This document shows, in pieces, positions 38,127 through 48,543 of a stretch of 64,000 nt of DNA (within the stretch, counting starts at the first letter, position 1; each line of letters starts with the position of its first letter). Below the pieces are notes generated by a model. It saw nothing but the letters and a program-made list of their open reading frames with translations, was not told the DNA's origin and ran no database searches. The translations under genes were made by a program, and so were the position numbers. The DNA comes from Deltaproteobacteria bacterium (GTDB lineage: Bacteria > Desulfobacterota > Desulfomonilia > UBA1062): positions 1 to 64,000 of the forward strand of contig JAKPQL010000006.1 in NCBI GenBank assembly GCA_029547045.1. Reading direction: 5' to 3'.

Positions 38127-39456
38127 CGTCATCATCGTCGGAGCGGGTCCGGCGGGTATCTTCGCCGCCCTGGAACTCGTCGGCAAGGATCCTGGACTCG
38201 ACATCGTCATGGTCGAGCAGGGCAATGACATCCATGCCCGCACCCGATCCGGGAAGGAGATGCTCATCGGATGGGGAGGAGCAGGGGCGTACAGCGACGG
38301 CAAGCTCACCATCTCCACGGACGTGGGCGGCCAGCTCTCGAGCCTCATTTCCGACGAGGAGCTCATGGGCCTTCTCGAGCAGGTTGATGCCGTCTACCGG
38401 AGCTACTCACCCGGGGCGGACCTGTTCTGCGTGGGCAGCGACGACGCCCTGGCCATCGCCGCCCAGTCGCGCCTGGCAGGACTGGTCTACGTGCCCACCC
38501 GGGTGCGCCATATCGGCACCGAGAACCTCCTCATCATGCTGGAGCGGGTGCGGGGCGAACTCGACTCCCGCGTCCGCATGATCTTCAACACCCAGGTGAG
38601 CGAGATCCTCACGCAGGGAGACGCAGCGACCGGCGTGGTGCTCTCCGACGGCACCGTGCTCCATGCGCGGCGCGTCATCGCGGCCCCGGGCAGGGTGGGC
38701 TCCGGCTGGATGTCACTCCAGGCGAAAAAGCTCGGACTCCAGACGCACCCCAACCCCGTGGACCTCGGGGTCCGGGTTGAGCTCCCCGCTGCGGTCCTGG
38801 AGCACCTCACCAGCAAGGCCTATGAGACCAAGTTCATCCACTACTCCCGCACCTTCGACGACAAGGTGCGCACCTTCTGCATGAACCCGTACGGAGAGGT
38901 TGTCATCGAGACCCTGGGCGACATCGTCACCGTGAACGGCCACTCCTGGGCCAACAAGCGCACCGAGAACACGAACTTCGCGGTGCTCGTGAGCGCGGAC
39001 TTCACCGAGCCCTTCGACGACCCCATCGGGTACGGCGAGTCCGTGGCCCGCCTGGCCAACATGCTGGGCAAGGGCGTCATCGTGCAGCGGTTGGGAGACC
39101 TTCTTGGCGGCAGGCGCACCACCGAGGAGCGGCTGGCAAAATCAGCGACCCGGCCCACCCTCAGGCAGGCCACGCCGGGTGACCTGAGCTTCTGCATCCC
39201 CTACCGCATCCTCACCGACATCGAGGAGATGCTGGCCGGGCTCGACAAGGTGGCTCCAGGCGTCAACGCCGCCCATACCCTGCTGTACGGCATCGAGGTC
39301 AAGTTCTACTCCAACAGGATCCGGCTCGGGCCCGACCTCCAGTCGCAGATCAGGGGACTCTACGTCATCGGGGACGGTGCCGGGCTGACCCGGGGCCTCA
39401 TCCAGGCGAGCTGCTCGGGAATCATCGCGGCCAGGGCCATCCTCGCAGGCGGATGA
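38119..39456 (+). CDS. FAD-dependent dehydrogenase (COG2509-like)
   Basis: VIIVGAGPAGIFAALELV; GWGGAGAYSDGKLTIS; YVIGDGAGLTRGLIQASCSGIIAARAIL. Confidence 0.9.
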   Translation: MADVIIVGAGPAGIFAALELVGKDPGLDIVMVEQGNDIHARTRSGKEMLIGWGGAGAYSDGKLTISTDVGGQLSSLISDEELMGLLEQVDAVYRSYSPGADLFCVGSDDALAIAAQSRLAGLVYVPTRVRHIGTENLLIMLERVRGELDSRVRMIFNTQVSEILTQGDAATGVVLSDGTVLHARRVIAAPGRVGSGWMSLQAKKLGLQTHPNPVDLGVRVELPAAVLEHLTSKAYETKFIHYSRTFDDKVRTFCMNPYGEVVIETLGDIVTVNGHSWANKRTENTNFAVLVSADFTEPFDDPIGYGESVARLANMLGKGVIVQRLGDLLGGRRTTEERLAKSATRPTLRQATPGDLSFCIPYRILTDIEEMLAGLDKVAPGVNAAHTLLYGIEVKFYSNRIRLGPDLQSQIRGLYVIGDGAGLTRGLIQASCSGIIAARAILAGG

Positions 39457-39575
39457 CGCCGCACCGGGTGCTCAGTGGCCGTTGGCGCCATTTTTCGCTT
39501 GAACAGCCAACCGCATGTATACTATCGTTTGCCAGCTTCAACCTGAGGTCTACTATCTGAAAGAGGGAGAATGTC

Positions 39576-42244
<2,669 letters not shown>

Positions 42245-42248
<4 letters not shown>

Positions 42249-42844
42249 TCATCAGCTTCGAGGGCGGGGAGGGCACTGGCAAGACCACCTGCGTGGACCA
42301 TCTCTGCTCCCATCTGAACGGGAAAGGGCTGCCGTGGCTCTCGCTGAGAGAGCCCGGCGGCTCCCTTCTTTCCGAGGAGATCCGGGCCCTGTTCCTGCAC
42401 CGGGACATGGACGCCATGACTGAACTCCTCCTCGTCCTGGCATCCCGTGCCCGGAATATCAGCAGTATCATCGAACCGGGCCTCGCAGAAGGCAAGATCG
42501 TCGTCATGGACCGCTTCGTGGACTCCACCCTGGTCTACCAGGGCCTCATGGGCGGGCTCGGCGTGGACAGGGTCAGGGAGATAATGGAAATCACCGGCAC
42601 CTGGTTGGAGCCGGACCTCACCTGTGTCCTGGATGTCCCGGCCGAGGTGTCCCTCGCCAGGATCCGGCCCGGCGACCGGTTCGAGAGCAGGGACATGACG
42701 TACCACCGCAACCTGAGGGATGCCTTCCTTTCCGTGTGCACTCAGAAGCGGCACCGCGTCATCGATGCGGCGAGACCCGCCGACACGGTCGTGGGCGATG
42801 TGATACGCATTGTCGACACCCTGCTGGGAGCGCATTTCCGCTGA
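42245..42844 (+). CDS. tmk: Thymidylate kinase
   Basis: IISFEGGEGTGKTTCVDHLCSHL; VVMDRFVDSTLVYQG; GTG start overlapping ppdK stop. Confidence 0.94.
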
Positions 42845-42861
42845 GAAAATCACGAAACCTG

Positions 42862-42890
42862 TTGAAACTTTACCTGATAGCAATTATTAT
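42862..42890 (+). promoter_or_regulatory. Sigma70-type promoter TTGAAA-17-TATTAT
   Basis: 5/6 and 5/6 matches with 17-bp spacer, upstream of the OmpA-family gene. Confidence 0.65.
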
Positions 42891-42965
42891 TAGCAATCGA
42901 ACACGATCCGAGTCAGTCCGTACAGCGACAACCCGGGTTCCCGGGCCATGAAAGGGGGAAGGAAG

Positions 42966-43631
42966 ATGCGCAGTGTGAGTTATGTTCTCATCGTCACCGT
43001 AGCGGCCCTGTTCCTGCTGAACTCCACAGGCTGCACCACTGATCCGTACACGGGCGAGCAGAAGGTGAGCAAGGCTGCCATCGGCGGCCTCGTAGGGGCT
43101 TTGGGCGGTGCTGCCGTTGGTGCCGCAGTGAGCAAGGACAAGCGCAAGGGCGCCCTCATCGGGGCAGGCGTGGGCGGCCTGACCGGCGCAGGGGTGGGCT
43201 ACTACATGGACCGCCAGGAGGCCAAGCTCCGTGAAAAGCTCCAGGGCACCGGCGTGAGCGTGACCCGCCAGGGTGACAACCTCATCCTCAACATGCCGGG
43301 CAACATCACCTTCAAGACCGACAGCGCGGACATCAACGCCGGCTTCTACGACGTCCTGAACTCCGTGGGCCTGGTGCTCAAGGAGTTCGACAAGACCCTC
43401 ATCGACGTGTACGGCCATACGGACAGCGTGGGCAGCGACGCCTACAACCAGACCCTGTCCGAGAGAAGGGCCGCCAGCGTGGGGCAGTATCTCATCTCCC
43501 AGGGCATCGACGGGAGGAGGGTGATCACCCAGGGCTTCGGCGAGACGAGGCCCATCGCCAGCAACGATACCGAGGCGGGACGCTCGCAGAACCGCCGCGT
43601 GGAGCTCCAGCTGACACCGCTCACCCAGTGA
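42966..43631 (+). CDS. Glycine-zipper plus OmpA domain outer membrane lipoprotein (YiaD-like)
   Basis: Lipobox LNSTGC; GGLVGALGGAAVGAAVSKDKRKGALIGAGVGGLTGAGVGYYMD; DVYGHTDSVGSDAYNQTLSERRAASVGQYL. Confidence 0.93.
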   Translation: MRSVSYVLIVTVAALFLLNSTGCTTDPYTGEQKVSKAAIGGLVGALGGAAVGAAVSKDKRKGALIGAGVGGLTGAGVGYYMDRQEAKLREKLQGTGVSVTRQGDNLILNMPGNITFKTDSADINAGFYDVLNSVGLVLKEFDKTLIDVYGHTDSVGSDAYNQTLSERRAASVGQYLISQGIDGRRVITQGFGETRPIASNDTEAGRSQNRRVELQLTPLTQ

Positions 43632-43647
43632 CGGGCTCGGAAAAGAA

Positions 43648-43684
43648 GGGCTGCGCCGGCATAACAGGCGCAGCCCATGGTTTT
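43648..43684. terminator. Bidirectional intrinsic terminator between convergent OmpA-family gene and moaC
   Basis: gggctgcgcc-ggcataaca-ggcgcagccc then atggtttt; aaaagaa on the 5' side serves the minus strand. Confidence 0.8.
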
Positions 43685-43713
43685 CCCCGGGTTATTCCCT
43701 CGGTTGTGGCTGT

Positions 43714-44193
43714 TCAGGATTTCCGACGCCGGTAGGTCCCGCTTCTCCCGCCGGATTTCTCCTCCAGGCGGATGTCGCTGATGGTCATGGACTTGTCCAT
43801 GGCCTTTACCATGTCGTAGATGGTGAGCAGCGCCACGCTCACGGCATGCAGGGCTTCCATCTCCACGCCCGTGACGCCCTTCACCTTCACAACGGCCTGG
43901 ACCTCGATGGCGTGGGCCTTCTCGTCGGGATGGAATTCCACGGAGACGTGGTCGATGGGCAGGGGGTGGCACAGGGGGATGACCGTGCCGGTCTGCTTGG
44001 CCGCCATGATGCCCGCGAGCTGCGCCGTGGTGAGCACGTTGCCCTTCCTGCCCGAGTCATCTACCACCGCCCGGAATGTGTCGGGGCCGAGGCGTATGAC
44101 GCCGCTGGCCCGCGCGATGCGACGGCTGACCCGTTTCCCGCCCACGTCCACCATGGAGACGCGACCCTTCCGGTCGATGTGGGTCAGGGCCAT
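43714..44193 (-). CDS. moaC: Cyclic pyranopterin monophosphate synthase
   Basis: LTHIDRKGRVSMVDVGGK; AAKQTGTVIPLCHPLPI; GVEMEALHAVSVALLTIYDMVKAMDK. Confidence 0.97.
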   Translation of the reverse strand: MALTHIDRKGRVSMVDVGGKRVSRRIARASGVIRLGPDTFRAVVDDSGRKGNVLTTAQLAGIMAAKQTGTVIPLCHPLPIDHVSVEFHPDEKAHAIEVQAVVKVKGVTGVEMEALHAVSVALLTIYDMVKAMDKSMTISDIRLEEKSGGRSGTYRRRKS

Positions 44194-44202
44194 GGGCTCG
44201 GC

Positions 44203-44478
44203 CTAGTCATCAGAGGATGACGTCTTGTCTGCGGTTGACGGAGATCCCGGGGCGCTTTCCGGGGATGAGGATCCCTCGGAACTATCCTTGGGTGCCGAGC
44301 GTTTCGCGTAATCGGTCATGTACCAGCCGGAGCCCTTGAGCTGGAAGGACGAGCGGGATATGAGCCGCTTCGCCTTGCCGCCGCACGTGGGGCACTTGTT
44401 CAGCGGCGCATCGCTGAACTTCTGCATGGCCTCAAATTCACTGTTGCATTTCAAACACTTATATTCATAGATGGGCAT
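44203..44478 (-). CDS. FmdB-type zinc ribbon protein
   Basis: MPIYEYKCLKCNSEFEAMQKFSDAPLNKCPTCGGKAKRLIS...KGSGWYMTDY. Confidence 0.93.
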   Translation of the reverse strand: MPIYEYKCLKCNSEFEAMQKFSDAPLNKCPTCGGKAKRLISRSSFQLKGSGWYMTDYAKRSAPKDSSEGSSSPESAPGSPSTADKTSSSDD

Positions 44479-44992
44479 TCAGATTCCTCCCTGCATCCTG
44501 TACGATGTGGTCGTTATATAGTGGCGCCGCCATGAGCTTGTCAAGGAGCGAGAGCACCCTGGGCAGGCCCGTGACCGGATTCTTGGCCAGGAAGACTCTG
44601 GTCAGCGCGTCCACCAGGACCTCCTCCTCACGGCTTTCACCGAAGAAGTCCGCCTTGCCCGTGGTGAACCGGTGGATGTGGAGGAGCTCGTGGGTCATGA
44701 TGAAGGTGATGAGCGAGAGCAGGTCGATGGAGGGATTGGCCCTGAGAAAGTCCAGGATCTCCCTGTCCTGCAGGCACACCCGGTAATAGTGCTCAGGGCC
44801 GCACACGCTCTGCTCGACCCGGATGAGCTGTGCGAAGACCCCATCCCTGGGTTCTTCCGCATCGAACTCCCGGAGCGTCTTCACGTCGTAGACGTTCCGG
44901 GTGTCCCAGTCGAGCTCCTTGCGGACGATATTCTCAGCCAGGGACGATCCGTACCTGACGGTCATCCTGTGCTCGGGCCTGAAGTATGCCAT
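44465..44992 (-). CDS. Putative zinc metallopeptidase-like protein with HELLH motif
   Basis: ITFIMTHELLHIHRFTTGKADFFGESREEEVLVDALTRVFL; overlaps the start of the FmdB gene. Confidence 0.6.
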   Translation of the reverse strand: MAYFRPEHRMTVRYGSSLAENIVRKELDWDTRNVYDVKTLREFDAEEPRDGVFAQLIRVEQSVCGPEHYYRVCLQDREILDFLRANPSIDLLSLITFIMTHELLHIHRFTTGKADFFGESREEEVLVDALTRVFLAKNPVTGLPRVLSLLDKLMAAPLYNDHIVQDAGRNLNAHL

Positions 44993-45006
44993 GATGTCCC
45001 ATTGTA

Positions 45007-45035
45007 GGGGGCAAGCCGGAAAAAGGCAAGCCCCC
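45007..45035 (-). terminator. Hairpin 3' of aroF (interrupted 9-bp stem)
   Basis: gggggc-aa-gcc-ggaaaaa-ggc-aa-gccccc between aroF stop and the next minus-strand gene; no U-run. Confidence 0.4.
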
Positions 45036-45042
45036 GGAGGCT

Positions 45043-46062
45043 CTAGAGGTCCCTCCCCACGGCCTGGGCGATGCGCCGGACGCCTTCCATGACCTTCTTG
45101 AACTCAGCTGGCCTCAGCGACTGGGGTCCGTCGGACAGTGCCTCCTCGGGCCTGGGGTGCACCTCGATCATGAGCCCGTCAGCGCCCGCGGCGATGGCGG
45201 CGTACGACATGGCCTCCACGTAGCGGGCATGGCCGGTGCCGTGCGACGGGTCCACGATGACCGGGAGGTGGGTCTTCTCCTTGAGCACTGGCACAGCGGA
45301 CAGGTCCAGGGTGTTGCGTGTGGCGGTCTCGAAGGTGCGGATGCCCCGTTCGCACATGATCACCTGGCTGTTCCCTCCTGCCATGACATACTCGGCGGAC
45401 ATGAGAAACTCCTCGATGGTCGTGGACATGCCGCGCTTGAGCAGCACCGGCTTGTTCGTCCTGCCCACCTCCTTGAGGAGCTGGAAATTCTGGATGTTCC
45501 TGGCGCCGATCTGCAGACAGTCGGCATTCTCCAGGATGACCTCGATGCTGGCGATGTCCATGACCTCGGTGACCACGGGTATCTTGTACTCCTCCCTGGC
45601 CATGGACAGGAGGAGCAGGCCGTCGTTCTTCAGGCCCTGGAAGGCATACGGCGAGGTCCTGGGCTTGAACGCGCCGCCGCGCAGGATATGGCCGCCGCTC
45701 TCCTTGATGGCCCGGGCCACCTCCATGATCTGGTCCCTGGATTCCACGGCGCAGGGCCCCGCCATGACGGCGATCCGCCTGTTCCCCACCTTGACCCCCA
45801 TGCCCAGGTCCACCACGGTGGGCTCCGTCTTGGTCTCCCGGGACGCGAGCTTGTAGGGGCTCAGGATCCGGATGACCTTCTCCACCCCGGGCTGCGCCTC
45901 CAGGCACGTGAGGCGCTCCTTGCCGCGCTCGTCGCCCACCGCACCCAGCAGGGTCCGCTCGGATCCCACGCTCTCGTGGATGCGGTACCCGAAGGATTCG
46001 ATGAGCATCTTTACATGGTCGATCTGTTCCTGACTGGCTCCCTTTTTCATGGAAATAATCAC
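45043..46062 (-). CDS. aroF: 3-deoxy-7-phosphoheptulonate (DAHP) synthase, N-terminal ferredoxin-like domain type
   Basis: [65 protein letters not shown] start with aaggagg. Confidence 0.96.
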   Translation of the reverse strand: MIISMKKGASQEQIDHVKMLIESFGYRIHESVGSERTLLGAVGDERGKERLTCLEAQPGVEKVIRILSPYKLASRETKTEPTVVDLGMGVKVGNRRIAVMAGPCAVESRDQIMEVARAIKESGGHILRGGAFKPRTSPYAFQGLKNDGLLLLSMAREEYKIPVVTEVMDIASIEVILENADCLQIGARNIQNFQLLKEVGRTNKPVLLKRGMSTTIEEFLMSAEYVMAGGNSQVIMCERGIRTFETATRNTLDLSAVPVLKEKTHLPVIVDPSHGTGHARYVEAMSYAAIAAGADGLMIEVHPRPEEALSDGPQSLRPAEFKKVMEGVRRIAQAVGRDL

Positions 46063-46118
46063 ACTGGCCTCCTTGTTGTTTTCGTGCCGTGTGTGTCATT
46101 CCCCGGGGCCATACAGGA

Positions 46119-46152
46119 AAAGGCCGTGGGGAGGTGACCACCCACGGCCTTT
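46119..46152 (-). terminator. Candidate attenuator terminator hairpin in the aroF leader (12-bp perfect stem)
   Basis: Minus strand: aaaggccgtggg-tggtcacctc-cccacggccttt followed by tcctg. Confidence 0.7.
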
Positions 46153-46171
46153 GTGTTCGCGTACGAACAGC

Positions 46172-46243
46172 TCAGCCCACAGGCGGCCACTCCCGAAACC
46201 AGAAATAATAGCCGAAATATGTGGATTCTGATGCCGTTCTCAT
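46172..46243 (-). CDS. Leader peptide MRTASESTYFGYYFWFREWPPVG of the aroF attenuator (not in supplied ORF list)
   Basis: 24 codons on minus strand, 8 of 11 consecutive residues Y/F/W, just upstream of a terminator-like hairpin and aroF. Confidence 0.72.
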   Translation of the reverse strand: MRTASESTYFGYYFWFREWPPVG

Positions 46244-46249
46244 GGCACG

Positions 46250-46278
46250 CTTATGCCAGACTTTTCACGTCAGGGCAA
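46250..46278 (-). promoter_or_regulatory. Possible promoter of the aroF leader (TTGCCC-17-CATAAG)
   Basis: 4/6 and 4/6 matches; predicted start about at the leader-peptide ATG. Confidence 0.35.
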
Positions 46279-46339
46279 GGGGAATTTCACAGCGGCAGGC
46301 TGTCCCCTGTCCATCCATGTCCTTGAATTCCCCATGAAG

Positions 46340-46500
46340 ATCTGGTAACACACCATCACCCTGCTGCAGATCCAAGGGAACCCGGTGAGAATCCGGGGCG
46401 GGGCCGCCGCTGTGAACGGGTAGTCCGGCCTGACAAGCCACTGCGGGAGCGGGAAGGCAAGGCCGGGAAGACACCGTGAGCCAGAAGACCTATCTGTGGT
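46340..46500 (+). ncRNA. Cobalamin (B12) riboswitch (boundaries approximate)
   Basis: aagggaacccggtgagaatccggggcggggccgccgctgtgaacggg ... gccactgcgggagcgggaaggc ... gccgggaagac ... gtgagccagaagacct consensus segments upstream of a TonB receptor. Confidence 0.93.
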
Positions 46501-46562
46501 ACGGACTACACCCGCGTGCCCGGGTGGAGACTCCAAGGGAATACTTCTCTGGAGGTGTCCAC

Positions 46563-48467
46563 ATGCACCGTCTTTCACCGGCCTTTCCCTGTGTCGTCGT
46601 TTCAGCCCTCCTCCTTGTTGTCCAGGTTCCCGCCCACGCGGCTTCCGAGGTCTTCATCACCGTGACCCCCACGGTCCGGGCGGAACAGCAGGGCACGGCG
46701 GCGGACAAAACGCCCACCGCGTTCATGGACATCATCACCCCTGGACCCGAGTCCTCCGGCGTCACCAACACGCTCGAGGCGCTGAGAAGGTCGTCCTCGG
46801 TGGACTTTTCAGATTACGGGGGTGCACCCACGTCGCCTGTGACCCTGCGCGGATCAAACTACCGGGAAACCCTCATCATGCTGGACGGCATACCGCTGAA
46901 CCCAGTCACCGGGGACCTGGTGGACGTAACCCGCTACCTGCTGCCGGACATCGACCGCATCGAGGTGATCAAGGGGAGCAACAGCGCCTCCTTCGGCAAG
47001 TCGGCCATGGGCGGGACGGTGAACATCGTGACCCGCGATCCCGCGGAGATGGACGAGGTCGACCTCACCGCCACCCAGGGTTCCTCCGGGATGGGTCTCT
47101 ACCACGGCCGTGCAAGCATGAAGCTCGGCCGAACGGGCGTGCTCGCGACCATCACCCGTGCGTTCAGCGACAACGACTTCCGCTATGACCGGGATGACGG
47201 CACGCGCGCCACGAGGCAGAACAACGGTGTGGAGAACACCACTGGCCTGCTCAAGGCCACCTTCGACGTCCAGGGGTGGAAGACCTCGCTCATGGGAAGC
47301 TTCATCGACCAGTTCGCAGGGTCCCCGGGCAGCGAGGGATCGGCCGGGTATCTCACGCCCCACGACAAGGTGAGCTCCGTCCAGGCCACGTACCTGGCCC
47401 GGACCTCCCGGGAGCTGACCCCCGATCAGTCCATCGACCTGCGGGCCTGGATGCTCACCAGCAGGACACACACCGAAAGCATCCCCTTCGGGGACAGCAG
47501 GACCAGGCTCGTCCAGGAAAGTGGTGCAGTGTCCTATGAACGGAGGTTCGGGGTCTTCTCCATCGCGCCCCGGGCGGAGTACCTCCAGGAACGCATGAGC
47601 AGCGACGATTACGGCAGGCACACCAGGGGAACCCTGAGCGGCGTCATGTCCGCCGAGATGGATGCGCAGCCCTTCCTGGTACAGCTCACCGGCAGGTGCG
47701 ACGACAGCTCCCGGTTCGGCAGCCGCCTGTCCTACCACGCCGGGGCCTCATGGAAGGCCCTCGACCACGTCCAGTTCAGGGCCAACGTAGGCACCGGGTA
47801 TGTGGAACCCACCATGGGGCAGCTGTACGCCCCCTCGAGCTGGTACACCTTCATCCCGAACCCCGACCTCGAGCCGGAAAAATCCCTGGGCTTCGATGCG
47901 GGGCCCAGCCTCACCTTCACCAGCTTCGGGGCCGGGGTGAACTACTTCCATACCAGATACCGGGACCTCATCAAGATGGACTTCCCCGAGGCCGAAGCCT
48001 TCACCTATGTGAACGTTGACGAGGCCAGGTCCCACGGCATGGAGGCCAACGCGTGGCTCGCCCCCGCCGATCAGGTCATGCTCCAGGCGAACTACACCCT
48101 GACCCGCTCCACCTACGAGAGCGGCACCTACGAGGGCAACGAGATGAAGCAGAAGCCAAGACAGGTGCTGAACCTGCAGGCGGACTGGTTCCCCGAGATC
48201 GCGGGCAGGGCCGCCACGTTCAGCGTGGCGTACCAGATCAGGGGGGCAACCTATGCGGACGAGGCCAACACGGAGCGGACCCGCACCCGCTACCTCCTCC
48301 ACACCGGGGTCATCTATGACGTGGGACCCAATGCAGACATCTCCTTCAAGGTGGACAACCTCCTGGACGACCAGTCGCCCGAATACGTGGACAAGACCCC
48401 CTGGGGAACCTTCTGGTATCCCGTGGCAGGCAGGACCTACCGCTTTGCCGCAAAGGTGGCCTTCTAG
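46563..48467 (+). CDS. TonB-dependent outer membrane receptor, likely cobalamin/corrinoid (BtuB-like)
   Basis: Signal peptide; plug domain SPVTLRGSNYRETLIMLDGIPLNPVTGDLVDVTRYLLPDIDRIEVIKGSNSASFGKSAMGGTVNIVTRDP; terminal aromatic F; B12 riboswitch upstream. Confidence 0.9.
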   Translation: MHRLSPAFPCVVVSALLLVVQVPAHAASEVFITVTPTVRAEQQGTAADKTPTAFMDIITPGPESSGVTNTLEALRRSSSVDFSDYGGAPTSPVTLRGSNYRETLIMLDGIPLNPVTGDLVDVTRYLLPDIDRIEVIKGSNSASFGKSAMGGTVNIVTRDPAEMDEVDLTATQGSSGMGLYHGRASMKLGRTGVLATITRAFSDNDFRYDRDDGTRATRQNNGVENTTGLLKATFDVQGWKTSLMGSFIDQFAGSPGSEGSAGYLTPHDKVSSVQATYLARTSRELTPDQSIDLRAWMLTSRTHTESIPFGDSRTRLVQESGAVSYERRFGVFSIAPRAEYLQERMSSDDYGRHTRGTLSGVMSAEMDAQPFLVQLTGRCDDSSRFGSRLSYHAGASWKALDHVQFRANVGTGYVEPTMGQLYAPSSWYTFIPNPDLEPEKSLGFDAGPSLTFTSFGAGVNYFHTRYRDLIKMDFPEAEAFTYVNVDEARSHGMEANAWLAPADQVMLQANYTLTRSTYESGTYEGNEMKQKPRQVLNLQADWFPEIAGRAATFSVAYQIRGATYADEANTERTRTRYLLHTGVIYDVGPNADISFKVDNLLDDQSPEYVDKTPWGTFWYPVAGRTYRFAAKVAF

Positions 48468-48481
48468 GCTGCATGCCCTTG

Positions 48482-48511
48482 TTGACAAAGCGTTGCCTGA
48501 TCCGTGATAAT
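48482..48511 (+). promoter_or_regulatory. Sigma70 promoter TTGACA-18-GATAAT for the aroC operon, -10 embedded in palindrome CCGTGATAATCACGG
   Basis: 6/6 and 5/6 matches, about 33 bp before the aroC ATG. Confidence 0.65.
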
Positions 48512-48543
48512 CACGGCCCAGAAGAACCTGGAATGGAGGTCTC

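Noticed and set aside
46300-46500. Riboswitch region read as coding (ORF 46476..48467 as listed)
   Set aside because: The listed start lies in the riboswitch 3' part; ATG 46563 precedes the signal peptide and is the better start.
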